From Trichormus sp. NMC-1 (GTDB taxonomy: Bacteria; Cyanobacteriota; Cyanobacteriia; Cyanobacteriales; Nostocaceae): DNA of 64,000 bases. Location of the stretch: positions 400,120 through 464,119 of the forward strand of contig NZ_LZQD01000002.1 in the NCBI RefSeq assembly GCF_001858025.1. Direction: 5' to 3'. The notes below the pieces were generated by a model. That model saw nothing but the letters and a program-made list of their open reading frames with translations. It did no database searches and had not been told where the DNA came from. Both the position numbers and the translations under genes were made by a program. Positions 1 to 9,800 of the stretch are shown piece after piece. Position 1 is the first letter of the stretch, and each line of letters begins with the position of its first letter.

Positions 1-129
1 GCTCTCTTCCTGTTAATGAAGTTAGAGTTTAGCTGGCCAATCAAACTTGTTTTTGTGCCTTTATGTTTCTATGCTGTTTGGATACTCGCTCCTGAAGGTA
101 GCTTACCTTATATCTATTTTGATTTTTAG
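1..129 (+). CDS. C-terminal tail of an unidentified protein (truncated by window edge)
   Basis: An open frame runs in from the left edge and ends at TAG (127-129). It encodes 42 residues that include a hydrophobic stretch (KLVFVPLCFYAVWILAP), so the tail may be a membrane segment. The family is not recognisable from so short a piece. An internal ATG at 16 is not a convincing start. Chance openness is possible, because a 42-codon frame in AT-rich DNA is weak evidence. Confidence 0.4.
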   Translation, partial: ALFLLMKLEFSWPIKLVFVPLCFYAVWILAPEGSLPYIYFDF

Positions 130-493
130 CAAATTATTGTCAGTTTATCACTCACTGCAAAAACTAAAAAACCAAATTTAATCTCTTAAACCTAACTACC
201 ACAGTTGTGTACTAAGTAGGTTAACAGAAAAATTTAAAGGTATGTGAAGAAAAGTAAAATCGCCCAAAGCTCTCTTCCTGTTCCCTGTTAAGAGTTCCCT
301 TGCCCCAACGACAATTTTTAACGCCCACCTACTTACATCCATCCAGGATGATATCGCCATAATTAATCTTTGTTGAAAATCTCATCCTAAAGACAGATTT
401 TTGGGATATTTCAATTTGATGCCAATCAGCACAATTAATAATAATGCCATTGTAAGTATATCCTATTAGGGTAAGATTCTGGAGCAAAGAATT
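130..493. other. Intergenic region upstream of the cation ATPase
   Basis: No credible ORF or RNA gene is seen. The stretch is AT-rich with C-rich patches (around 290-310). A GGAG at about 482-485, nine bases ahead of the ATG at 494, is a plausible ribosome binding site for the ATPase. No confident -35/-10 pair could be assigned. Confidence 0.5.
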
Positions 494-3217
494 ATGACAG
501 CATCATCTACAAATCAATTAACAGAATATACATGGCATAACTTACCTGTACAGGAAGTAAGTCAATATTTAAACAGTAATATCGAAGCAGGTTTAACTGC
601 TGCTGAAGTAGCCAAACGTAAAGAAACTTTTGGAACTAATGAACTGAAAGCAAAACGCGGAAAAAGTTCTTTACTAAGATTTTTATTGCAATTTCATCAA
701 CCGCTACTTTATATTTTATTAATTGCTGGTGCGGTTAAAGCATTTTTGGGACAATGGGTAAATGCTGGAGTAATTTGGGGTGTAACTTTAATTAATGCTA
801 TTATTGGTTTTGTGCAAGAATCAAAAGCAGAAAGTGCTATTGCTGCCTTAGCATCTTCAGTTAAAACTAACACCACTATTATTCGTAATAGAAATAAACT
901 CCAAGTTCCTTCTACTGAATTAATCCCCGGTGATATCGTATTATTAACTTCCGGTGATAAAGTACCAGCAGATTTACGACTTGTACAAACACGGAATTTA
1001 CAAATTAACGAATCAGGATTAACAGGGGAATCTGTCGCTGTAGAAAAAAATACCCAAGCAGTACAAGTAGATGCAGTTCTAGCAGAACGCACTAATATGG
1101 CTTATGCTGGCAGTTTTGTCACTTTTGGCACTGGTAAAGGCATTGTTGTTGCGATAGGTACAGCCACAGAAACCGGGCGTATTTCTCAATTAATGGAACA
1201 GGGAAACATCCTCAAAACCCCTTTAACCCGGAAGTTTGACAAATTTAGTCGCACCTTACTTTATATTATTTTAGGAATTGCATCTTTAACATTTGCCGTC
1301 GGCTTAGGATACGGTAACACCTGGGTAGAAATGTTTGAACCTGCGGTAGCTTTTGCTGTGAGTGCCATTCCTGAAGGATTACCTGCTGTAGTTACTGTCA
1401 CTTTAGCCATTGGTGTTTCCCGCATGGCACGACGAAACGCCATTGTTCGCAAGTTACCCGCAGTGGAAACTCTGGGAGGTGCTACGGTGATCTGTTCTGA
1501 TAAAACTGGGACTCTGACTGAAAACCAGATGACAGTACAAGCTATCTATGCAGGTAATCAAAATTATACAGTCACGGGTACAGGCTATGCACCAAGTGGG
1601 GAAATTTTACTAGACGAAAATCCTGTAGATATTCATGATGTTCCTCCTCTAGCAGAATGTTTACAAGCTGGTTTGTTATGTAATGATTCCCACTTGGAAG
1701 ATAAAGATGGACAATGGATAGTAGTTGGTGATCCTACTGAGGGCGCATTAATAACTGCTGCAAATAAAGTCGGGTTAACCCGTGAAAACTTACAAGCAAC
1801 TATATCCCGGCTTGATGTCATCCCCTTTGAGTCAGAGTATCAGTACATGACAACTCTGCATGAAATTGAACAACAAGAACGAATTATTTATGTTAAGGGT
1901 TCAGTAGAGGCGATTCTCAAACGTTGTCAACAGATGTTAAATTCCTCTGGGGAACTTTCTCCTGTGGATGCGGAAACTGTAAATCAGCAAGTTGATATAA
2001 TGGCGCATCAGGGTTTACGGGTGTTAGCTTTTGCGAAAAAATCAGTTTCTGAGAATCAAGATTCATTGGATCACGCAGATATCGAAAATGATTTGATTTT
2101 CTTAGGCTTACAGGGGATGATCGATCCACCCCGTGCTGAGGCAATAAGGGCGGTGCAAGCCTGTCAACAAGCTGGTATCCAGGTGAAAATGATTACAGGT
2201 GATCATGCTGTGACGGCTGCTGCAATCGCCTCTCGCATGGGTTTTAATCATCATCGGGAAGTGAGGGCTTTTACAGGTGCGGAACTGGCGAAAATGGACA
2301 AACCAGAACTCGCTACAGCCATAGAAGATGGGGTAGTATTTGCCCGTGTAGCACCAGAACAGAAATTGCGAATTGTGGAAGCACTGCAATCTAAAGGTGA
2401 AATAGTTGCTATGACGGGGGATGGTGTCAATGATGCACCAGCGTTGAAACAAGCGGATATTGGTATTGCAATGGGTGGGGCGGGTACGGAAGTTGCCAAA
2501 GAAGCCGCTGATATGATTTTGACAGATGATAATTTTGCATCTATAGAAGCTGCGGTTGAGGAAGGAAGAACAGTTTACAGTAATTTGTTGAAAGCGATCG
2601 CCTTTATTCTCCCTGTGAATGGTGGTGAATCTATGACGATTTTAATTAGCGTTTTGTTAGCTAGAGATTTACCAATTCTTTCTTTACAAGTGCTGTGGTT
2701 AAATATGGTAAATTCCATTGCTATGACAGTTCCTTTAGCATTTGAACCCAAGTCTGATCAAGTAATGCAACAACCACCACGTAACCCCAACGAAAAATTA
2801 CTTTCTCCTAGTCTAGTTAAACGTATTGTCCTCATTTCTATCTTTAACTGGATTTTAATTTTTGGCGTATTTGAGTGGATAAAACAAACAACTGGAGATG
2901 TTGCTGTTGCTAGAACAATGGCAATTCAAGCTTTAGTGGTAGGCAGAATTTTTTACCTGTTAAGTATTACCCAATTAGGCGTTGCTATTTTTGATAAAAT
3001 TCGCGGAATTAATCGAGAAATCGGCGATCAAAAGGCAATGTATGTAGGAATTGCCAGCACTATTATTTTGCAGATTATTTTCAGCCAATGGGGTTTGATG
3101 AATAAATTATTTTATACAGCCCCATTGGATTTAAATCAGTGGTTAATATGTCTAGTTGTTGGCTTACCGATGATTGCAGTAGCTGCTTTCGCCAATCGTT
3201 TAGACTCTAACTTTTGA
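494..3217 (+). CDS. P2-type cation-transporting ATPase
   Basis: A 907-residue ATP-driven cation pump of the inner membrane, in the P-type IIA/IIB group. An N-terminal cation-ATPase domain (residues ~10-75) precedes TM1-2. The actuator TGES loop is near 176, TM4 carries PEGLP (~295), the phosphorylated Asp is in DKTGTLT (~335), and the hinge TGDGVND is near 641. Six C-terminal helices follow. TM5 has NGGE, matching the Asn and Glu of the calcium-pump site. In TM6 the usual NxxTD is replaced by NMVNS, so one calcium ligand (the Asp) is missing and the transported ion cannot be called as Ca2+ with confidence. Length is normal and the start has a GGAG site. It stands alone, followed at once by a repeat array. 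Confidence 0.93.
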   Translation: MTASSTNQLTEYTWHNLPVQEVSQYLNSNIEAGLTAAEVAKRKETFGTNELKAKRGKSSLLRFLLQFHQPLLYILLIAGAVKAFLGQWVNAGVIWGVTLINAIIGFVQESKAESAIAALASSVKTNTTIIRNRNKLQVPSTELIPGDIVLLTSGDKVPADLRLVQTRNLQINESGLTGESVAVEKNTQAVQVDAVLAERTNMAYAGSFVTFGTGKGIVVAIGTATETGRISQLMEQGNILKTPLTRKFDKFSRTLLYIILGIASLTFAVGLGYGNTWVEMFEPAVAFAVSAIPEGLPAVVTVTLAIGVSRMARRNAIVRKLPAVETLGGATVICSDKTGTLTENQMTVQAIYAGNQNYTVTGTGYAPSGEILLDENPVDIHDVPPLAECLQAGLLCNDSHLEDKDGQWIVVGDPTEGALITAANKVGLTRENLQATISRLDVIPFESEYQYMTTLHEIEQQERIIYVKGSVEAILKRCQQMLNSSGELSPVDAETVNQQVDIMAHQGLRVLAFAKKSVSENQDSLDHADIENDLIFLGLQGMIDPPRAEAIRAVQACQQAGIQVKMITGDHAVTAAAIASRMGFNHHREVRAFTGAELAKMDKPELATAIEDGVVFARVAPEQKLRIVEALQSKGEIVAMTGDGVNDAPALKQADIGIAMGGAGTEVAKEAADMILTDDNFASIEAAVEEGRTVYSNLLKAIAFILPVNGGESMTILISVLLARDLPILSLQVLWLNMVNSIAMTVPLAFEPKSDQVMQQPPRNPNEKLLSPSLVKRIVLISIFNWILIFGVFEWIKQTTGDVAVARTMAIQALVVGRIFYLLSITQLGVAIFDKIRGINREIGDQKAMYVGIASTIILQIIFSQWGLMNKLFYTAPLDLNQWLICLVVGLPMIAVAAFANRLDSNF

Positions 3218-3239
3218 TGTTGCGATATTACATTTTTGT

Positions 3240-3312
3240 GTAGGGGCGAAGCATTCGGAAAATAAACTTGGGAAAAAACCGATAAGTTATCGACCGAATG
3301 CTTCGCCCTTAC
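3240..3312. repeat. Founder hairpin of the 76-bp array
   Basis: Arms of 19 nt (3240-3258 and 3294-3312) pair with one mismatch and enclose a 35-nt loop. The left arm reads GTAGGGGCGAAGCATTCGG. Only this first copy has the complete left arm. Later units keep only its inner ATTCGG end plus the whole right arm. The hairpin sits 23 bp after the ATPase stop codon and could act as a transcript end, but it has no following T-run. Confidence 0.75.
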
Positions 3313-4468
3313 GACTGGTGACTTCTGAATTCGGAAAATAAACTTGGGAAAAAACCGATAAGTTATCGACCGAATGCTTCGCCCTTACGACTGGTGACTT
3401 CTGAATTCGGAAAATAAACTTGGGAAAAAACCGATAATTTATCGACCGAATGCTTCGCCCTTACGACTGGTGACTTCTGAATTCGGAAAATAAACTTGGG
3501 AAAAAACCGATAATTTATCGACCGAATGCTTCGCCCTTACGACTGGTGACTTCTGAATTCGGAAAATAAACTTGGGAAAAAACCGATAAGTTATCGACCG
3601 AATGCTTCGCCCTTACGACTGGTGACTTCTGAATTCGGAAAATAAACTTGGGAAAAAACCGATAAGTTATCGACCGAATGCTTCGCCCTTACGACTGGTG
3701 ACTTCTGAATTCGGAAAATAAACTTGGGAAAAAACCGATAAGTTATCGACCGAATGCTTCGCCCTTACGACTGGTGACTTCTGAATTCGGAAAATAAACT
3801 TGGGAAAAAACCGATAAGTTATCGACCGAATGCTTCGCCCTTACGACTGGTGACTTCTGAATTCGGAAAATAAACTTGGGAAAAAACCGATAATTTATCG
3901 ACCGAATGCTTCGCCCTTACGACTGGTGACTTCTGAATTCGGAAAATAAACTTGGGAAAAAACCGATAAGTTATCGACCGAATGCTTCGCCCTTACGACT
4001 GGTGACTTCTGAATTCGGAAAATAAACTTGGGAAAAAACCGATAAGTTATCGACCGAATGCTTCGCCCTTACGACTGGTGACTTCTGAATTCGGAAAATA
4101 AACTTGGGAAAAAACCGATAATTTATCGACCGAATGCTTCGCCCTTACGACTGGTGACTTCTGAATTCGGAAAATAAACTTGGGAAAAAACCGATAATTT
4201 ATCGACCGAATGCTTCGCCCTTACGACTGGTGACTTCTGAATTCGGAAAATAAACTTGGGAAAAAACCGATAATTTATCGACCGAATGCTTCGCCCTTAC
4301 GACTGGTGACTTCTGAATTCGGAAAATAAACTTGGGAAAAAACCGATAATTTATCGACCGAATGCTTCGCCCTTACGACTGGTGACTTCTGAATTCGGAA
4401 AATAAACTTGGGAAAAAACCGATAATTTATCAACCGAATGCTTCACCCTTACGACTGCTGACTTCTGC
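3253..4468. repeat. Tandem array: 16 copies of a 76-bp unit
   Basis: Units begin at 3253 and then every 76 bp (3329, 3405 ... 4393). Copies are identical except for one base, at the centre of a 13-nt palindrome CGATAANTTATCG. Copy by copy that base is G G T T G G G G T G G T T T T T. Only the last copy has further substitutions (CAACC, TTCACCC, CTGCTG). The near-identity implies recent amplification, and the order of the two types suggests block duplications. There is no unique spacer between copies and no ORF runs through. Confidence 0.95.
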
Positions 4469-4621
4469 ATTCTGTCAATCTCAATACATTAGGAAAACAT
4501 ATAACTGATATAACGAATACTAATTTTAAGTATCTTTACAAAAATCAACTTAGGCTTTAATCTTGAATGTAGATAGGCAAAACAACCTATCAACATCATA
4601 CAAAAATAAAGCACTCATAAA

Positions 4622-4774
4622 ATGACCACAACCTTACAACAGCGCTCAAACGCTAACGTATGGGATCGCTTTTGCGAGTGGATCACCAGCACCGAAAACC
4701 GTATCTACATCGGTTGGTTCGGAGTCTTGATGATCCCTACCCTGTTAGCTGCTACCACCTGCTTCATCAACTAA
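4622..4774 (+). pseudogene. psbA: psbA 5' fragment (photosystem II D1 protein, first 49 residues)
   Basis: The frame from ATG 4622 reads [16 protein letters not shown] and then the conserved [14 protein letters not shown], typical of the D1 N-terminus. It breaks off after TTCFI, where normal D1 continues IAFIAAPP; here an Asn codon and TAA follow. Only about 14% of the roughly 360-residue protein remains, ending in helix A, so no functional D1 is possible. The DNA after the break is an hflX fragment on the opposite strand. The upstream leader (about 4500-4621) looks like native psbA 5' DNA and may still carry a promoter. Confidence 0.93.
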
Positions 4775-5239
4775 CTGTTTGCTATTATTGGCTACTAAAT
4801 GTGCCAAATAAGCTTCTTTGACGTAACCTGTCGCACCACCGCCTCGTCGGGTAAATCCCGATCCAGTAATGTTTAATACTACCAAAGCATCTAAGCGTTG
4901 TAGTGCCATGGCGGTTAATGCCGCTTCATTTGGTGGTTCTGGCTTGAGATGGGTAGCTATACAACGAATCCCACTCAGACGTTCTGCACCGTAACGGGGT
5001 AGTTCTAGAGGTGGAATTTGAGTTTGACGTGGACTGCCTACCCCCACCCGAATCACTTGTCCGCGACGGTTGAGGTAGGCACATACAGGCTGATTTAGTT
5101 CCGTACTAATGGCGGCCAGACGCTGGGCGAACTCCGATGTTGTGATGAGATTGCCCGATATGCGCTGGTGGTACAGCCGCTGTAGTTGTTTCAGCTGGCT
5201 GGACTTTAAACCTTGGAGATTACCGAAGATGGTCTCTAT
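4745..5239 (-). pseudogene. hflX: hflX 5' fragment (ribosome-splitting GTPase HflX, N-terminal domain)
   Basis: Read leftwards from 5236, the frame gives ETIFGNLQGLKSSQLKQLQR, later GQVIRVGVGSPRQTQIPPLE and GAERLSGIRCIATHLKPEPP, the N-terminal nucleotide-binding domain of cyanobacterial HflX. The codon where the start would be expected (5239-5237) is ATA. After about residue 150 (HLVANNSKQL) the frame runs into antisense psbA DNA and stops. The GTPase domain is absent here. A separate piece lies at 6301-6471 in an order that a simple insertion cannot explain. Confidence 0.88.
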
Positions 5240-5247
5240 AGACGTTT

Positions 5248-5406
5248 ATGACCAGTGAACTGGCCCCCCCTAATCGTTCTATTGCTCTATTGTCTATTTT
5301 ACAACAGAGAGTGAGTTGTCAGGTCTATCTGTTGGCAGATGCTTTTGCGTTTTGTAAAAATCATGTATTTAACAGCGATGAGTACACCTGCAAGTTTTTT
5401 GCCTAA
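5248..5406 (+). CDS. Possible small ORF of unknown origin
   Basis: ATG 5248 to TAA 5406 encodes 52 residues containing SIALLSILQQRVSCQVYLLA. I do not recognise a family. It lies between the hflX and cofG fragments, so it may be another gene remnant rather than a working gene. No clear ribosome binding site is visible. Chance openness is quite possible. Confidence 0.2.
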   Translation: MTSELAPPNRSIALLSILQQRVSCQVYLLADAFAFCKNHVFNSDEYTCKFFA

Positions 5407-5420
5407 CCGATACAAAAAAG

Positions 5421-6305
5421 CTAACTAATGCTAATGCGATCGCACAAAAGCTGATCACTCAACCAACTTGCAAACTGAGGATATACTGGCAACCTTGGTA
5501 CTAACTCCCATCCCCCAAGCTGTAAAATTTCTCTCAATGCCTGTTCTTGCAAATGAGGATAATCAGGATTCACTTCATCTTTAGGACTTATTCCCCCCAA
5601 ATCCCTCGCACCCGCAGCTATACAAGCAAGTAACCATTCTTGATCTTGAATTAAATTGGGCGGAATTTGAATTGTAATATCTCTTGGTAAAATCTGCCTG
5701 GCTTTGGCGATGACTTCGGGTAATTGATGAGGGTCAAAAGGCGATGCATCAAAGCTTTGCTGACTTCCCGGACTGTGGGGTTGCATGATCACTTCTTGTA
5801 TATGCTGGTAGCGTTGATGCAAATCTGAGATAGCGGCTAAAGTTTCCCACCAATCATTTTCAGTTTCGCCTATTCCCAAAAGCAGTCCAGTAGTAAAAGG
5901 AATTTGCAACTCTCCTGCCCATTTTAATTGTTGCAGCCTGACTTCTGGTATTTTACTAGGCGCGTGGCGATGCACTGTATTTAGTAATTGTGGTGTTAAC
6001 TGTTCCAACATCAACCCCATCGACACATTTACATTTTTCAGCTTTCGCATTTCCTCAAAACTGAGGGGACCGACGTTGGTATGTGGTAAAAATCCCATCT
6101 CTATTGCTAATGCACACAAATCATAAATTCGCTGTAACCACGCCGAACGCCTTGGTGAATGCGGATGAACTTCCCCACTGAGGATGAGGATTTCACAGAC
6201 ATTCTGACTTTGCAGTTGTTGTAAAATACTCTTGGCTTCTGCCAGAGTCAACCAGGGATCTTGACCGGGATCTGTGCGGAAATTGCAGTAGGAACAGCGG
6301 ATCAA
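5421..6305 (-). pseudogene. cofG: cofG lacking its 5' end (FO synthase subunit 1, radical SAM)
   Basis: CofG works with CofH to build the deazaflavin FO, the antenna chromophore of some photolyases. The frame begins inside the iron-sulphur motif. RCSYCNFRTDP is present, but the preceding residues, including the first Cys of CxxxCxxC, are missing. The rest is well conserved: EILILSGEVHPHSP, GPLSFEEM, NVSMGLMLEQLTPQLLNTVH, TTGLLLGIGETENDWW and the C-terminal GGISPKDEVNPDYPH. The bases before RCSYC are an hflX fragment, joined at about 6300. With only two of three cluster ligands the protein should be inactive. A fusion transcript starting in hflX DNA is conceivable but would be out of frame. 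Confidence 0.88.
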
Positions 6306-6471
6306 TTTTGTTAAAAGCTACCAAGGCAGGGCCAGGAGCAATAGGCATTTGGGCAAGAATATCCCTAACTGAGCGAATATGACTCAACCAAGCAGGATGG
6401 GACAAATCTACCAAATGTAGTAGAGCATCAGCTTCTGTGACTTCCTCCAAAGTGGCGCGAAAGGCATCCAT
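6301..6471 (-). pseudogene. hflX: hflX internal fragment (GTPase domain, G3-G4 region)
   Basis: Fifty-seven codons read MDAFRATLEEVTEADALLHL, then DLSHPAWLSHIRSVRDIL and GPALVAFNKID, which is HflX between the G3 region and the G4 NKxD motif. The normal upstream residues (DTVGFI, LPPSL) are absent at 6472, and the frame fuses into cofG right after NKID. This piece lies upstream of the cofG remnant, while the N-terminal piece of hflX lies downstream on the same strand. The original gene order is therefore permuted. Confidence 0.85.
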
Positions 6472-6523
6472 TCTGAAATCTTCAGATAAATAAAAGATAC
6501 CCTCCAGAAATGGGGGGTATTTT

Positions 6524-6566
6524 TGTCTGAATCAGGATATCCAGGATTTAAGGATTTACAGGATGT
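6524..6566 (+). repeat. Dispersed 40-bp repeat, forward copy
   Basis: The family begins TGTCTGAATCAGGATATCC and continues AGGATTTAAGGATTTACAGG. Copies occur here and at 11253-11311, 14791-14859 and 14896-14938 (forward), and at 6784-6807, 11342-11406, 15112-15152 and 15246-15285 (inverted). Confidence 0.85.
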
Positions 6567-6783
6567 GGTTTTTTGGTGTGAATTTTGATTTTGGGGATGC
6601 GAAAGGTTTACATTAACTTGGCTATAGTGCTAGTACGGGGTAAAGTTTTTCGGCGTTGCTGAATTCAGGTATGAAATTCTCTTCCTTTAATTTTTAAACC
6701 TCTTATCTTTGCGCCTTTGCGCCTTTGCGTGAGACTATTATATAATTAAACGCAGATGAACGCAGATTTTTAATTTCTCTCCC

Positions 6784-6807
6784 ATCCTGGACATCCTGAT
6801 TCTGACA
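6784..6807 (-). repeat. Dispersed 40-bp repeat, partial inverted copy
   Basis: The segment ends CATCCTGATTCTGACA, the reverse complement of the family's start, and lacks the inner part. With the forward copy at 6524 it can form a long-range stem ahead of the RTX gene. Confidence 0.7.
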
Positions 6808-6885
6808 TTTATCAGTAAATATACAGATTGCCAAATTAGTAGATACCAGCATAGGATATTAACAACGTATCAGGTATCTACTATC

Positions 6886-9800
6886 ATGCTTAACAATACT
6901 TGGCAGCCTATTCTTAAATCTGCACTTGCTAAACTGCGGAAATTTGCCCGTCGTGCTGATTTTGACACTTCCCTCAAACAAGTATTTGGTGCTGATATTC
7001 AAAGCGGTGAACTCCGACAGGCTTGGTTAAAAGGAACATTCCTCACATTACCAAACTTAGAAATTATTGCTTCAAGTCAAATAAACGGTGCTTTGGGTGC
7101 TTTTGCAGCTACAAATAATACTATATATTTATCGTCAGAATTAATTAAAAGTCGTAATTTACAAGCTATTACAGAAGTTTTCTTAGAAGAATACGGACAT
7201 TATCTTGATAGTATCCTGAATCAGCAAGACAGAGATGGAGATGAAGGTGAATATTTTGCTGCGGTGGTGACAGGAAAAACTTTGAGTGTGTCGGATATCT
7301 CTCGTTTGCAAACTGAGAATGACAAGGTTGTAGTTACTTTAGCAGGACAAGCGGTAGAAATAGAACAAAGTCTACCTGTGATTTCCGTGGGAACTACTCC
7401 TACAAATGCTATTGAAAATAGTACACCAGGGATTTTTACTCTCACCCGTTATAGTGATTTTAGTAATTCTATTACAGTTAATTATAATCTTAGCGGTACA
7501 GCTATTAATGGTACAGATTATAGTAATTTGTCGGGAACGGTGACTTTTGCTGCGGGAAGTGCAACCGCAACTGTGGTAGTTAATCCTCTTGATGATAATT
7601 TATATGAGTTTGCAGAAAGCGTTATTCTCAGTTTGAACACGGGAACTACTTATACAGTTGGAACTAATAATACAGCAACCCTGATCATTGCAGATAATGA
7701 GCTTGTGGTCAATAAACTAGCTGATATTAAATACTTTGGTGGTATTGATTATGCTCCTCAAATCTCTAGTAATAATGTGGTTTGGCAGAGCATTGATGGC
7801 TCATATCGTCAAATTTACTTTTACAACGGTACAAGTACCATTCAACTAACCAATAATAACAGCGTCTCTGATTTCTCGGAATATTATTCCCCTGAGATAT
7901 CTGGTAATAATGTGGTTTGGACTGGATATGATGGTACAGACTCAGAGATTTACCTTTACAACGGAACAAGTACCATTCAATTAACCAACAACAACCGTGG
8001 AGATTATAATCCCAAAATCTCTGGTAATAATGTAGTTTGGACTGGATATGATGGTACAGACTCAGAAATTTACCTTTACAAAGGAACAAGTACCATTCAA
8101 TTAACCAATAATAGCTATGAAGATAGTTCTCCCCAAATTTCTGGTAACAATGTGGTTTGGCGTGGCGATGATGGAACAGACTATGAAATTTACCTTTACA
8201 AAGGAACAAGTACCATTCAATTAACCAATAATAGCTATGAAGATAGTTCTCCCCAAATTTCTGGTAACAATGTGGTTTGGCGCAGCTACGATGGAACAGA
8301 CTATGAAATTTACCTTTACAACGGTACAAGTACCACTCAACTAACCAATAATAGCTATGACGATTTTCGCCCTCAAATTTCTGGTAGCAATGTAGTTTGG
8401 GATGGCGGCAACAATGACAATTATAGGGGTATTTACTTATATAAAAACGGTATTACCTCCCAATTAACTACGTATGATGCATATTACTATGGATATCCCC
8501 AAATCTCTGGTAACAATATTGTTTGGACAGGTAGAGACAACGGTGGGGACTACTCAACAGGGGATAGAGAAGTTTTCTATTACAACGGTACAGATATATT
8601 CCAACTAACTGATAACGACTATGAAGATAATTATCCCCAAATATCTGGTAACAAGATAGTATGGTACAGTAGCGCAGTTTCAGGCAATGGCACAGACAAA
8701 CCTGGTCTGGAAATTTATCAAGCTACCCTACCACCTAAACCCCTACCCACCATCACCATAACTGCCACAGATGCTAACGCCGCAGAAACCACAGGTACTC
8801 CCAACCGAGGCGTTTTTACCCTCACCCGCACAGCCAGCGATGTCAACCCTACCGTAAACTATACCATCACCGGCACAGCAACCAACGGTACAGACTATCT
8901 GCAATTAACCGGCACAGCTACCTTTGCACCTGGAAGTAACACCACCACTATCACCGTCACACCTACCGACGACTTCATCTTTGAAGGTAACGAAACTGTA
9001 ATTCTCACCCTTACCTCTGGTACAGGTTATAATATTGGCACTGCTAAAACTGCCACCGTCACCATTGCAGATAACGATGCTATTCCGCAACTCTCCATTA
9101 ACGATGTCATCATCAGCGAAGGCAATAGCGGTACAAAAAATGCTAACTTTATTCTCAGCCTTTCTAACCCCAGCACTAAAACTATCAGCATTAATTACCA
9201 AACCGTTGATGATGATGCCACAACCGCTAATAATGATTATGTAGCCAAAACCGGAACTATTACTTTCACCCCCGGACAAACAACCCAAACCCTACCAATT
9301 ACTATTAATGGTGATACCGTTGGTGAAATTAACGAAGCCTTTTCTGTTCTCTTGAGTAATGCTGTTAACGCCACCTTAGTTAAAAATGAAGGTATCGGCA
9401 TTATTAGAAACGATGACTTACCAAGTGTAACCGTTACTCCCATCTATACCCAAGCCAACGAGTCAGGAGTTCCGGGTATTTTCCAACTCAACCGCACTGG
9501 TAGCACAACCAAATCTCTCAACATTAACTACAGCTTATCAGGAACCGCAACCAACGGTACAGATTACGCTTTGCTGAATGGTACAGCTACCTTTGCAATA
9601 GGAAGCAGCACAGCGATAGTTTTTGTCAATCCCACTGAAGACATATTTTTTGAAGGTAACGAAACCGCTATCCTCAGCCTGTTGACAGGTACAGGTTACA
9701 CTGTGGGAGCAAGCAATAGTAGCACTATTACCATTGTCGATAATGAATCCCAACCCCAAATAAGCATTAACGATGTTACTTTAACTGAAGGCAACAGTGG

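Larger units (their letters stand above)
6472..6885. other. Repeat-rich spacer before the Calx-beta/RTX gene
   Basis: No gene is visible. The spacer holds a dispersed 40-bp repeat (6524-6566), a short inverted copy (6784-6807), and a TTTGCGCC-type repeat near 6710-6735 that recurs in related form near 16180. AT-rich DNA precedes the ATG at 6886. No clear promoter was identified. Confidence 0.6.

Noticed and set aside
2108-2452. Leftward ORF inside the ATPase gene
   Set aside because: Antisense shadow of a fully conserved ATPase region.
3253-4468. CRISPR array
   Set aside because: The 76-bp units are directly joined, with no unique spacers between identical repeats, and no cas gene is near.
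7766-8329. Leftward 187-codon ORF inside the propeller region
   Set aside because: It is the antisense shadow of the 120-bp coding repeats; its own repeats mirror them and it has no known domain.
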